A stretch of 64,000 bases of DNA from Clostridiales bacterium (GTDB lineage Bacteria > Bacillota > Clostridia > Lachnospirales > Lachnospiraceae). This document shows, in pieces, positions 52,218 through 60,320 of the stretch (positions within the stretch are counted from its first letter, which is position 1; each line of letters opens with the position of its first letter). The DNA lies in the NCBI GenBank assembly GCA_012839295.1, contig DUNO01000066.1:186001-250000 (forward strand). Reading direction: 5' to 3'. Both the position numbers and the translations under genes were made by a program. The notes under the pieces are model-generated. The model was given only the letters and a program-made list of their open reading frames with translations, was not told the DNA's origin and did not search any database.

Positions 52218-54917
52218 TTAATTCTCTGTTAATCTCTTTACCAGGGCTACAGCGGACTGGGCATCCTCCGAATAACCGTCCGCACCGATTTCCTCGCAAT
52301 AGCTTTCGGTTACAACAGCTCCTCCGATAATGATCTTAGCCCTAAGACCCTGCTCCTTTGCTTTGATAACCACATTCTCCATTTCAATCATCGTGGTTGT
52401 CATCAGGGCAGAAAGGGCGATGACGTCCGCATCCTCCTCCCTGGCAACCTGGAGGATTTTCTCAGTGGGAACATCCTTCCCCAGGTCAATGACGCGGAAG
52501 CCATAGTTTTTCAGCATCAGACTAACGAGATTCTTACCAATATCATGAATATCACCGGCTACCGTCGCGATAACAACTGTTACCTTGTCCTTGGAGGTTC
52601 CCTCCTTTGCCAGCATTGGCTCCAGGTAATCAATCGCCACCTTCATCGCCTCCGCGCCACTGATGAGCTGCGGAAGGAAATAAATCTGGCAGTCGTAAAG
52701 CCGCCCCACCTCATTGATGGCCGGAATTAAGGTGTCCGCAATGAGTGAATCCGGAGAAACCCCATCCGCCAATACCTTATCAACCAAGGGCAGGATATTC
52801 TTCCTGTTTCCTTTCACCACGGCTTGGAACACAGCCTGCCGGTTCTCACTCCCGTCCTCCGGCATCATATTATCCGTTGTATTATCAGTTATATTACCAG
52901 TCACATTGCCCGTTATGCTACCTGTCGCATTACCAGCCGCATTACCCGTTATGCCGCCTGCTGTATTACCAGCCACATTGTCCGTTATGCTGCCTGCTGT
53001 ATTACCAGCCGCATTGCCCATCATACTGCCCGCTGCATTACTAATTCCGTTAGCAGTCTCTCTCTCTGCAGCTTTACCGGAGGCCAAAGCCGGTGCCGGC
53101 GGCCTTGCTTCCTTTCCCGAGCCGCCGCCCGGCGTGACCGAAACCGTTGCCGGTCTGGTGGTAACACGCCCAATATACCTCTCAGCCGCATCCTCCACAC
53201 CTAACAGTAAATCAGCTGCCAATGCGGAATTTACCAATAGATCCTGGGAAGGGTTTGCAATAGCCATAGTAAGACCTGCCTGGATTGCAAAAGCCAGGAA
53301 GGTGCTATTAATGAATTGGCGCTCCGGCAGCCCAAAGGAAATATTCGATAAGCCTATGATGGTTGCAAGCCCCAGCTCTTCCTTACAATAGCGGATAGTC
53401 TGGACCGCTTCCCGTGCCGCATTTTTATTTGCTCCCACGGTGTTCACCAGCCCGTCGACGATAATATCCTCCTTTGTTAAGCCTATTTCCAGGGCGCGGT
53501 CAAGGATTCTATGGATGATCTGCTTCTTCTCTTCCATACTTTTTGGCAACCCCTGATCAGAAAGCGGCAGAAGGATAAACATTGCACCATACTTTTTCGC
53601 AATGGGAATTAATTTTTCAAACTTTTCTTTTTCCAGGGAAATGGAATTGATCAAAGCCCGTCCCGGATAGATTCTTAAGGCAGCTTCAATTACGGATACA
53701 TGGCTGGAATCGATACATAGGGGTAGCCGGGCCGCAAGAAGGGCTTCCTGCACGGCCTCCAGCATCATCGCCTTTTCGTCAATGCCATTCATTCCCATAT
53801 TGATGTCCAGGATATCAGCGCCCAGGTCTGCCTGCTCCGCCGCCATTTCGGATACCAGGGTCAGGTCCCCTTCCCGCAGTTCGGCCTGCAGCGCCTTTTT
53901 TCCGGTTGGGTTAATACGCTCACCAACAATCATAAACCGGCCATCCAAAGGTATTTCTACCGTACTTATCTCCGTTGTCAGCGCTCTCGTCTGCTTTGTC
54001 TTCGGTGCCTGGGGAAGCATATCCTTTACTGCCTGGACCATCCGGTCCATATGCTCCGGAGTTGTCCCACAGCAGCCTCCGACAATGTTAGCCCCCGCAT
54101 CCACCAGCTTCTTCATCCCAGCGGCAAATTCCTCCGCCTCCATCGGAAATACAGTTTCATTCCCTACCAGCTTCGGAATCCCTGCATTGGGCTTTGCTAA
54201 AACCGGAATACAAGCATATTCCTTCATTTCACGGATCATTTTCTCCATTTTATCCGGTCCCGTGGAGCAATTCACCCCTACTGCCGCTGCCCCCATGCTC
54301 TGCAGCACAATGACTGCCGTCTTAGGATCCGTACCAAAGAGGGTTCTTCCATTTTCCTCAAAGGTCAGGGATATCATAACCGGTATATCACTGATTTCTT
54401 TCGCCGCAAGCAAGGCCGCCCTGCATTCCTGCAGGCTCATCATCGTCTCTACTACAATCAGATCAACACCCGCCGAAAGTATATATCCCAGCTGTTCCTT
54501 ATAGATATCCACCAAATCCTCAAAGGACAGGGTTCCAAGAGGCTCCACCTGTTCTCCTGTCATGGTAATATCTGCCGCAATATAGATCTCCCTCTGATTG
54601 CCGGTTGCTTTACGGTATTCCTCCACTGCCTGCTTAGACAGTCCAACCAGTCCTTTATTTATCTCTGCAATCTGACTCTTCAAGCCATATTTGGCCAGCT
54701 TAATGCGGTTTGCCGTAAAGGTCGGAGCAAACAGGATATCTGTCCCCACCTCAAGAAATTCTCTCTGAAGTCCGATTAGCACCTGTGGATTCTTAAGCAT
54801 CCAGTCCTCCGGGCATACCCCTGCCGGCATACCCCGTTTTTGCAGGTTCATTCCAGTTGCTCCATCCAGAATAACGATTCTTGACTGGGCAAAATCCAAA
54901 AATTCCTTCCTTGTCAT
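52218..54917 (-). CDS. metH: Cobalamin-dependent methionine synthase without reactivation domain, with a minisatellite-encoded linker
   Basis: An 899-residue MetH. Homocysteine-binding barrel (1 to about 295; zinc cysteines C217 in GVNCS and C282/C283 in GGCCGTT), pterin-binding barrel (about 325-585; VGERINPTGKK, LDINMGMNGIDE), cap domain (about 690-770) and B12-binding domain (about 779-895; DxHxxG as GDIHDIG with axial ligand H791). Between the pterin and cap domains lies a linker of about 95 residues, of which 627-685 is a Gly/Asn/Thr/Ala repeat with a 12-residue period (AGNTAGSITDNV-like). The AdoMet-binding reactivation domain of E. coli MetH is absent, as in many clostridia. GGAGGGA precedes the ATG. 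It follows the MetF fusion gene by 27 bp, forming a methyl-cycle operon. Confidence 0.95.
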   Translation of the reverse strand: MTRKEFLDFAQSRIVILDGATGMNLQKRGMPAGVCPEDWMLKNPQVLIGLQREFLEVGTDILFAPTFTANRIKLAKYGLKSQIAEINKGLVGLSKQAVEEYRKATGNQREIYIAADITMTGEQVEPLGTLSFEDLVDIYKEQLGYILSAGVDLIVVETMMSLQECRAALLAAKEISDIPVMISLTFEENGRTLFGTDPKTAVIVLQSMGAAAVGVNCSTGPDKMEKMIREMKEYACIPVLAKPNAGIPKLVGNETVFPMEAEEFAAGMKKLVDAGANIVGGCCGTTPEHMDRMVQAVKDMLPQAPKTKQTRALTTEISTVEIPLDGRFMIVGERINPTGKKALQAELREGDLTLVSEMAAEQADLGADILDINMGMNGIDEKAMMLEAVQEALLAARLPLCIDSSHVSVIEAALRIYPGRALINSISLEKEKFEKLIPIAKKYGAMFILLPLSDQGLPKSMEEKKQIIHRILDRALEIGLTKEDIIVDGLVNTVGANKNAAREAVQTIRYCKEELGLATIIGLSNISFGLPERQFINSTFLAFAIQAGLTMAIANPSQDLLVNSALAADLLLGVEDAAERYIGRVTTRPATVSVTPGGGSGKEARPPAPALASGKAAERETANGISNAAGSMMGNAAGNTAGSITDNVAGNTAGGITGNAAGNATGSITGNVTGNITDNTTDNMMPEDGSENRQAVFQAVVKGNRKNILPLVDKVLADGVSPDSLIADTLIPAINEVGRLYDCQIYFLPQLISGAEAMKVAIDYLEPMLAKEGTSKDKVTVVIATVAGDIHDIGKNLVSLMLKNYGFRVIDLGKDVPTEKILQVAREEDADVIALSALMTTTMIEMENVVIKAKEQGLRAKIIIGGAVVTESYCEEIGADGYSEDAQSAVALVKRLTEN
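52863..53039 (-). repeat. 36-bp coding minisatellite inside metH
   Basis: About four to five tandem copies of a 36-bp unit, encoding 12 residues each, with one to eight differences between neighbours. The length is a multiple of three, so copy-number changes keep the frame. The interruption is confined to the linker between the pterin and B12 modules. Confidence 0.85.
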
Positions 54918-54944
54918 GCAAATCCCTCCACTTTTAATCCAAAT

Positions 54945-56744
54945 TTATTTTTTTAATATTTTATCCATAAGACTAACCCGGTTAAAAGGCAGCATAAAAT
55001 AATATCCGTCTGTCACCGGATCCAGGAGCTCCATCATCTCACGGGCTATTTCAACTCCAACATTCTCGGCCTCTTCCTTGCTCATATCAGGGCTGTATCT
55101 GTCCACAATTTCCTCCGGGACACGAATACCGGTAACCTCATTTTTAATAAAGCATGCATTCCGGTAGCTTACCAGGGGCATAATACCGCACAGGATCTTA
55201 GTATCAACCCTTTCCTTAATCTTCTTTATCCGCTCCACGTCCTCCACCGAATAGATGGGCTGTGTCAGAAAATAGGCTGCTCCGGCAGCTATCTTCTTCT
55301 GCATCCGCTCAATCTCCCGGTCCAGGTTTCCTCTGCCATGATTTAGCGCACCTCCAAAATACAGGGGCTCGGACGCAAAATGCTCCAGGTTCATTTCCTT
55401 TACAAAATCCATCAGCTGGACCGAGTTATAATCAAATACCGCTGTTGTCTTTGCCCTGCTTGTACTGGGAACCGGATCCCCGGTTACAATGAGAAGATTA
55501 CGGATACCGTGGATATAGGCTCCCAGCAGGCTGGAACGGATAGAAATCATATTCCGGTCCCTGCAGCAGATATGGGGCATGACCTTCAACCCGGTTTCTC
55601 CTGCTATCTTTATGCTCATAAGGATGGAATCCACCCGGCTCCGGCCCATGGGGGAGTCCGCAAAGGTTATTAAATCCGCGCCACTGCTCTTTAAGATGTG
55701 CGCACACTCCATGACCCGGTCAATATCCGCATCATAGGGCGGATCCAATTCAACTGCAATTACCTTCTTACCGCTTAACAACAGCTGGTAGAAATCATTT
55801 TCCTTATGGGGCCGGCTCTGGCTCTCTGTCTTTGCAGCCTCTGTTTTTCTGGGATAGATACGTTCTTTATTTTTAATCCTGAGATTAAGGGCCTTTATAT
55901 ATGCCGGCGTAGTTCCGCAGCAGCCGCCAATCATATCCACACCCAGACCGGCGACTAATTCCATATTGTCCGAAAAATATTCTGCATTGTCCATAAATAC
56001 CATGCGGTTTTGCATCTGCTCCGGATAACCTGCATTCGGCGCTGCATAAATATACCGATCCTCAGGGAATTTGAGCTTCTTCAGGATATGGTACAGGTGT
56101 CCGGAGCCAACGCCGCAATTTAAACCGCAGGCATCAATACCGCCGGTTTGTCCGGCAGTATCTAGTAGCCTGGCGGCACTGATTCCAGCCTCCGTATACC
56201 CATTCTTGTTGACGGAAAAGCTGACCAGGATAAACATATCTGATTTTTTATTCTTAATATAGGGAAGTAGCTTCTCGATATAATGCAGGCTTGAAAAGGT
56301 CTCAAAATGAATTCCCTCCAGCCCCTCCTGGATAAAGATGTCGCACATTAATTTGTATTCGGTTAAAATATCCTCCTCATTAGTGCCGGCGTCCTCCGGA
56401 ATCGGGCCGATATCTCCCAGGATCCAGCTGGCTGCCCTGTCTTCCGGGGTCAGCCCCGCCTCTTCCAGGGCACTCTTTGCGATATAGCATGCCTGGCTAA
56501 GCAGGCTTTTCTGCTGTTCTTCCCCAAGCTGCAGCACTGCACGGTTGGCAGCGAAGGTGTTCGTGCGTAGGAGCCTCGCTCCGGCTTCAAGATATTCCTT
56601 ATGAATTTGCTTGATGATGTCCGGCTCTGACTGGTTGGCATATTCTGATATTGCACCTGGCTTGCCTACCAGTTCAGAGTAATAGGTTCCCATGGAACCG
56701 TCCGGTATCAGCCTATATTTTTTCAAATAATCCTTTAACCTCAT
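54945..56744 (-). CDS. Homocysteine S-methyltransferase / methylenetetrahydrofolate reductase fusion
   Basis: A 599-residue bifunctional protein. Residues 1 to about 290 are a homocysteine methyltransferase barrel (DGSMGTYYSELVG, zinc cysteines in GLNCGVG and GGCCGTTP). Residues about 310-599 are a MetF-type MTHFR barrel (AVELDPPYDADIDRVM, LLIVTGDPVP, AAYFLTQPIYSVEDVERI), which reduces 5,10-methylene-THF to 5-methyl-THF with FAD. The same architecture is seen in B. subtilis YitJ. GAGGTAAT precedes the ATG. It lies directly upstream of metH, so the operon makes methyl-THF and transfers the methyl group. No SAM riboswitch core is recognised in the 380 bp upstream. Confidence 0.95.
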   Translation of the reverse strand: MRLKDYLKKYRLIPDGSMGTYYSELVGKPGAISEYANQSEPDIIKQIHKEYLEAGARLLRTNTFAANRAVLQLGEEQQKSLLSQACYIAKSALEEAGLTPEDRAASWILGDIGPIPEDAGTNEEDILTEYKLMCDIFIQEGLEGIHFETFSSLHYIEKLLPYIKNKKSDMFILVSFSVNKNGYTEAGISAARLLDTAGQTGGIDACGLNCGVGSGHLYHILKKLKFPEDRYIYAAPNAGYPEQMQNRMVFMDNAEYFSDNMELVAGLGVDMIGGCCGTTPAYIKALNLRIKNKERIYPRKTEAAKTESQSRPHKENDFYQLLLSGKKVIAVELDPPYDADIDRVMECAHILKSSGADLITFADSPMGRSRVDSILMSIKIAGETGLKVMPHICCRDRNMISIRSSLLGAYIHGIRNLLIVTGDPVPSTSRAKTTAVFDYNSVQLMDFVKEMNLEHFASEPLYFGGALNHGRGNLDREIERMQKKIAAGAAYFLTQPIYSVEDVERIKKIKERVDTKILCGIMPLVSYRNACFIKNEVTGIRVPEEIVDRYSPDMSKEEAENVGVEIAREMMELLDPVTDGYYFMLPFNRVSLMDKILKK

Positions 56745-56962
56745 ATTACCTCATTTCATCCAATGCCCGTAGAAAGCATGGTTGCTCACATTTGTATTTA
56801 AACTCGAATTTTCCCTATTATATCTCATAACCTTTTATATCACAAGCATTTCTTCCTATTTTTCTATTTTCTGTTTTCTTTGACTTTCACCTGGATTTTT
56901 CAATCCCTATATCCGCTTTTTAACTTCTCCCTATACCGGAGGCTTGAAATGGCTGCAACATT

Positions 56963-57077
56963 GGTTTAAAATAGTATATTAATCGATTTAAAATAATGTA
57001 TTAATTCAGCTTAAAATAATATATTAATCCAGCTTAAAACACTATATTGATCCGGCTTAAAATAATATATTAATCCA
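56963..57077. repeat. Five tandem copies of a 23-bp AT-rich unit
   Basis: Five contiguous copies (56963, 56986, 57009, 57032, 57055) of a 23-bp unit of the form GCTTAAAATAATATATTAATC, followed by a partial sixth. Copies three and five are identical. It lies upstream of the DUF2752 gene, between it and the divergent metF-fusion gene. The rest of this 383-bp gap shows nothing else. Confidence 0.85.
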
Positions 57078-57127
57078 GCTTACGGATCATCGGGCACTAC
57101 AATATAATTCCATGAAATGAGGCTGCC

Positions 57128-57520
57128 ATGTCAAACAAAAGAATACCCAAATTATTATCTGTCCTACTACCTATAACCGCTTTATTCCTAATAATCTTCC
57201 GGGAGAGTGTTCTAGCCTTGGTGCCATATTTTCCAAGCTGTTATTTTTATCAGCTATTCCACCTTTATTGTCCTTCCTGCGGTAATACGAGAAGTGTGGT
57301 TTCCTTACTCCACGGCGATGTGCTGGGTTCCTTGCGCTTTAATGTTGTCCCTGCCATAATGCTCCTGATTCTTTTTCTGGCTTATATGGAGCTGGTCACC
57401 TATAGCTTTGGAAAGCAGGTTCGGCTGCTTCCCAGAAAACTCAGCTTTTACTTAATCCTCATTGCCGGATTAGTCCTATACTGGATTGTCCGCAATTTTA
57501 TACCCTATCTGACTCCGTGA
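57128..57520 (+). CDS. DUF2752-family membrane protein
   Basis: A 130-residue membrane protein with three or four helices. The DUF2752 hallmark is present: FHLYCPSCGNTRSVVSLLHGD (CxxCGxTR). The cysteines might bind a metal or form a disulphide. GAGG precedes the ATG by five bases. It stands alone between two repeat arrays, and a terminator lies about 290 bp downstream. Function of the family unknown. Confidence 0.88.
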   Translation: MSNKRIPKLLSVLLPITALFLIIFRESVLALVPYFPSCYFYQLFHLYCPSCGNTRSVVSLLHGDVLGSLRFNVVPAIMLLILFLAYMELVTYSFGKQVRLLPRKLSFYLILIAGLVLYWIVRNFIPYLTP

Positions 57521-57559
57521 TATCATTGTATGGCAGATGCCGGGATGAATCCAGAAAGA

Positions 57560-57800
57560 ATAAAACCTGTATAAAGAATAAATTCGTAGAAAGATTAAAT
57601 TGCAGAAAGATTAAATTGCAGAAAGATTAAATTTACACATATAAAGAATCTATATAAATAAAGAATCTGTATAAGAAAAAGAATCTGTATGAATAAAGAA
57701 TCGTATAAATAAAGAATTACATAAATAAAGAATCGTATAAATAAAGAATTACATAGATAAAGAATTACATAGATAAAGAATTGCAAAATAAAGAATCCGC
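57560..57800. repeat. Tandem-repeat array of 16- and 17-bp units
   Basis: The first part contains three copies of a 16-bp unit GAAAGATTAAATTGCA. The second contains about nine imperfect copies of a 17-bp unit ATAAATAAAGAAT followed by CGT or TAC. It lies between the DUF2752 stop codon and its terminator, so it would be transcribed as a 3' untranslated tail. Open frames through it are low-complexity artefacts. Confidence 0.8.
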
Positions 57801-57809
57801 ATAAAATAT

Positions 57810-57869
57810 AAGCCATCTGTTAAGATATCCTGGTCTGCACTACAGATCAACATAACAGATGGCTTTTTT
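57810..57869 (+). terminator. Terminator after the repeat array
   Basis: AAGCCATCTGTTA (57810-57822) pairs with TAACAGATGGCTT, followed by six Ts on the plus strand. Ends the DUF2752 transcript. It may also serve the convergent DUF4190 gene, which stops at 57913. Confidence 0.8.
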
Positions 57870-57912
57870 CATGAAATGAACTATTAATTAGCTGTTTTAC
57901 ATGAATTGATTT

Positions 57913-58707
57913 TTAATAATAAGAAGATTCAAACCCTTCGTAGAAGCTTTCCCAGAAGCTTGGCGAATTAGTCATGGCAACCGTTCCTATAAGCGCTATA
58001 ATCGCAATTACGATACCAATTGACGAAAGTACAATTCCAATAATCGCCAGGTTTCTATCATCCTTTTGTTTCTTAATGCTAATAATTCCGAGAATAAGAC
58101 CTGCAATTGATAACGGCAACGCAAAAAAGGAGAAGCAGCATAATACAACACTGCAAATACCGCAGATTAACGATGCTATGGACAAACCATTATCCTTCTT
58201 CCGTGTAGATGAATATTGCTGGTACGGATTCTGCTGGTATTGCTGTCCAGATCCCTGTTGATACTGCTGGTATCCAGGCTGACCATTATACTGGGATTGT
58301 TGATATTGGGACTGGTCATTATACTGGGGCTGCTGATACTGGGACTGTCCATTATACTGGGGCTGCTGATATTGTGGATTCTGATATGAGCCCTGATTAT
58401 AGGTCTGTTGGTTATACTGCCCCTGCTGGTACGGATTTGGCTGCTGTGGCTGTTCACCGCCATTTACCTGCTGATATTGATTCCCTTGCTGGTTCAAATC
58501 ATTTTGCGGATTAAAGCTCCCTTGTGAATCCAAATTAGGCTGCTGGACAGAGCCTCCTTGTTGGTTTAAATCGGATTGTGGATTAGAAACGTTTTGTCCA
58601 TATGGATTATTCTGAACGTTGGAATCCCCTGCCGGAGGGCTTTGCTGGCCATCATTATTTGGATTATTGAGGCCGTCATTACCTCCGTCTTTGTTAAAGT
58701 CTTCCAT
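57913..58707 (-). CDS. DUF4190-type membrane protein with a long Gln/Asn/Tyr-rich N-terminal region
   Basis: A 264-residue protein. Residues 1 to about 165 are of low complexity, rich in Gln, Asn, Pro, Tyr and Gly, with imperfect repeats of an 11-residue QPQYNGQSQYQ unit; such regions are disordered and prion-like in composition. The C-terminal DUF4190 domain (about 168-250) has two membrane helices (LSIASLICGICSVVLCCFSFFALPL, LAIIGIVLSSIGIVIAIIAL). The start is the ATG after GGGGAGG; the longer in-frame extension runs through non-coding 25-bp repeats. Topology suggests a cytoplasmic repeat region; the function is unknown. Confidence 0.82.
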   Translation of the reverse strand: MEDFNKDGGNDGLNNPNNDGQQSPPAGDSNVQNNPYGQNVSNPQSDLNQQGGSVQQPNLDSQGSFNPQNDLNQQGNQYQQVNGGEQPQQPNPYQQGQYNQQTYNQGSYQNPQYQQPQYNGQSQYQQPQYNDQSQYQQSQYNGQPGYQQYQQGSGQQYQQNPYQQYSSTRKKDNGLSIASLICGICSVVLCCFSFFALPLSIAGLILGIISIKKQKDDRNLAIIGIVLSSIGIVIAIIALIGTVAMTNSPSFWESFYEGFESSYY

Positions 58708-58770
58708 GAAAGATACCTCCCCTGCTGTATTAATATAAATAAAACATTTACCAAGTCTCATATTCCTCGA

Positions 58771-58880
58771 GACTTTTGTCCCGTATCTTTGCGAAACTTT
58801 TAGCTCGCGTCTTTGCAGGACTTTTGTCCCCACGTCTTTTGCGAGATTTCGGCCCGCACATCTTTTGCGGGACTTTTCAC
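58771..58880. repeat. Four tandem copies of a 24-26-bp unit upstream of the DUF4190 gene
   Basis: Units start at 58771, 58796, 58820 and 58846, each of the form ACTTTTGTCCCGTATCTTTG followed by CGAA or CGGG, with partial copy after. It lies in the 5' region of the DUF4190 gene and would be in its leader if the promoter is further upstream. Role unknown. Confidence 0.75.
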
Positions 58881-58895
58881 ACCTATGATACGCCT

Positions 58896-58916
58896 AAAAA
58901 AAGAAGCCTATGCTTC
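58896..58916 (-). terminator. Short terminator upstream of the repeat array
   Basis: GAAGC / GCTTC stem with a four-base loop (58903-58916) and seven Ts on the minus strand. It points toward the DUF4190 gene, so it would stop read-through from hsp20 or act as an attenuator for the DUF4190 transcript. Confidence 0.55.
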
Positions 58917-59113
58917 GAGTGAAGTATGGAAAATTAATTTAATATCATTTTAATCCTAACATAATCTCGCCATTTCTTCAAGTTATTTAACTAAATATCC
59001 CAGTAGATAAACCTAATCCTTTCATGTATATACTATATACATATATACATGCAGCACAGTTATACCTTATTATCCGTATTTATTAAGCCTTTCATGCAGA
59101 TAAACCATAACGG

Positions 59114-59141
59114 AAAAATGCCGGGATAAATTTATCCCGGC
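59114..59141 (-). terminator. Terminator of hsp20
   Basis: A 22-bp perfect palindrome with half-site GCCGGGATAAA (59120-59141), followed on the minus strand by ATTTTT. It lies about 107 bp past the hsp20 stop codon. Confidence 0.75.
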
Positions 59142-59160
59142 TGTAATCCCTGTTACTTAA

Positions 59161-59253
59161 TTCCTATTATTGAATGGCCATTATTGAATTCCTGCTATCA
59201 AATCCCTGCTATCGAATCCTTATTATCGAATCCCTATTGTCGAATCCCTATTG
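59161..59253. repeat. Array of 14-15-bp repeats overlapping the hsp20 3' end
   Basis: Six to seven imperfect copies of a unit like CCTATTGTCGAAT, running up to and slightly into the last hsp20 codons. The period of 14-15 bp varies. Role unknown. Confidence 0.7.
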
Positions 59254-59661
59254 AATCTCTATCCTCTTCGCTTCCTCAATTACTGCCTGTTCCTTCGGAA
59301 GAGTAATTCCAAGGACGCCATTGTTATATTCCGCAGAAATATTCTCCTTTTTAATTCCAGGAATGTGGAAGCTTCTGCAATAGGAACTATACCGTCTTTC
59401 CTGTCTTACATAATTATCCTTCTTTTCCCTTTTCTCTTCGTTGTGTGCCGCTGTTATCGTCAGGGTATCCTTGTCCAGGTCGATCCTGATATCCTCCTTT
59501 TGGAAGCCGGGAAGCTCTGCCTCCAGCAGATAACTATCTCCCTTATCGATTACATCCGTATTAAAGTTATCAAATTGGTTGAAGCCATTCCCAAAGAAGT
59601 CATGAAAAACTCTGTCAAAAAATAAAGGTCCCGTAGTTTCAAATAATGCTGGTCTTAACAT
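59248..59661 (-). CDS. Hsp20/alpha-crystallin small heat-shock protein
   Basis: A 137-residue chaperone. The alpha-crystallin domain (about 35-130) has SYLLEAELPGFQKEDIRIDLDKDTLTI, then RSFHIPGIKKENISAEYNNGVLGITLPK, the GVLxxxxPK ending being diagnostic. The C-terminal IEIQ is an IxI-like tail that could mediate oligomer contacts. The N-terminus MLRPALFETTGPLFFDRVFHDFFG is typical of clostridial members. The start is the ATG seven bases after AAGGAG; a longer frame runs into the promoter. It has its own promoter and operator-like palindrome. Confidence 0.95.
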   Translation of the reverse strand: MLRPALFETTGPLFFDRVFHDFFGNGFNQFDNFNTDVIDKGDSYLLEAELPGFQKEDIRIDLDKDTLTITAAHNEEKREKKDNYVRQERRYSSYCRSFHIPGIKKENISAEYNNGVLGITLPKEQAVIEEAKRIEIQ

Positions 59662-59772
59662 ATTTACCACTCCTTCTTTAAAATATAATTTTATAGTTCT
59701 AAATACTATGTGATATAACAGAACCAGATGGATCCTACCTTGATCCAACTTTATCTGTATATCTCCTTGCAA

Positions 59773-59806
59773 TATATGTTATACAACATATAGAACATAC
59801 TTTCAA
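59773..59806 (-). promoter_or_regulatory. hsp20 promoter with overlapping operator-like palindrome
   Basis: On the minus strand TTGAAA (59806-59801) and TATAAC (59783-59778) are 17 bp apart. A 20-bp inverted repeat TATATGTT - 4 bases - AACATATA (59773-59792) covers the -10 box. It is neither the CIRCE element nor the CtsR heptad repeat. A leader of about 110 bases follows. The rest of the gap to 60061 is AT-rich with nothing recognisable. Confidence 0.65.
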
Positions 59807-60061
59807 TATATTTTTTATAAAAAAAGTTTAAAATTTTTATAAACCTTCGTAAATTCCAAACGGAGACTCTTATTATTTTATTTTCAGCTACGCCTTACAC
59901 AATAAAAGCATATTCCGCAAAAGAAAACACAGCTTTCATTGAAATAACCGGCTGGACCACATGTTGCGAGAACAGCGTATATTATTACAAGCTCTGGGAA
60001 TCCTAATGCTATCGTAAAGATAAATTGTGGTTGAATTTTATTGAAAGGCATGGGATGAAAT

Positions 60062-60226
60062 ATGTCATATGTTGCTCCTGCAATAAAGGAAAAGTTTGAA
60101 ACCTTATCAGTGGACTTAAAAAATGCGATTCTAGAACGTAACGTGGAGTTGAATAATATCCACGATTTAATTAACGTGCTTGACGCGATTGTAAAAGAAG
60201 CCGAAGAAGAAGACAAAAAGCAGTAG
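60062..60226 (+). CDS. Small conserved-looking helical protein
   Basis: Fifty-four codons: MSYVAPAIKEKFETLSVDLK, then NAILERNVELNNIHDLINVLDAIVKEAEEEDKKQ. Strongly amphipathic, mostly helix, negative C-terminus. I recall similar short proteins from Lachnospiraceae with the KFETLS..LKN.IL.RNV..N...DLI.VL pattern, but no function is known. GGGATGA lies just before the ATG. A minus-strand frame over the same bases is a shadow. Confidence 0.7.
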   Translation: MSYVAPAIKEKFETLSVDLKNAILERNVELNNIHDLINVLDAIVKEAEEEDKKQ

Positions 60227-60277
60227 GCTTACGGGAAAAGAATGCTTTACCAAAGCCTTCCAGCTTATATTTGCAAA

Positions 60278-60320
60278 AAACCAGCCCCCAAAAGCCGGTG
60301 CTTCTACAGGGGACTGGTTT
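60278..60320. terminator. Bidirectional terminator between the small gene and the GGDEF-EAL gene
   Basis: AAACCAG-C-CCCC pairs with GGGG-A-CTGGTTT, with an A-run on one side and a T-rich flank on the other, located between two convergent stop codons and touching the GGDEF-EAL stop. Confidence 0.8.

Noticed and set aside
56963-57077. Plasmid-type replication iterons
   Set aside because: Five direct repeats with equal spacing look iteron-like, but no replication protein gene or other plasmid function is nearby.
56745-57127. SAM riboswitch before the methionine operon
   Set aside because: The conserved core expected for SAM-I is not found on either strand of this gap.
57595-57816. 73-codon minus-strand frame rich in Phe, Ile, Leu and Tyr
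   Set aside because: It is a by-product of the 16/17-bp repeat array; composition follows the repeat and there is no translation signal.
59884-60216. 110-codon minus-strand frame
   Set aside because: It overlaps the better-supported plus-strand 54-codon gene, has no ribosome binding site, and shows no protein-like pattern.
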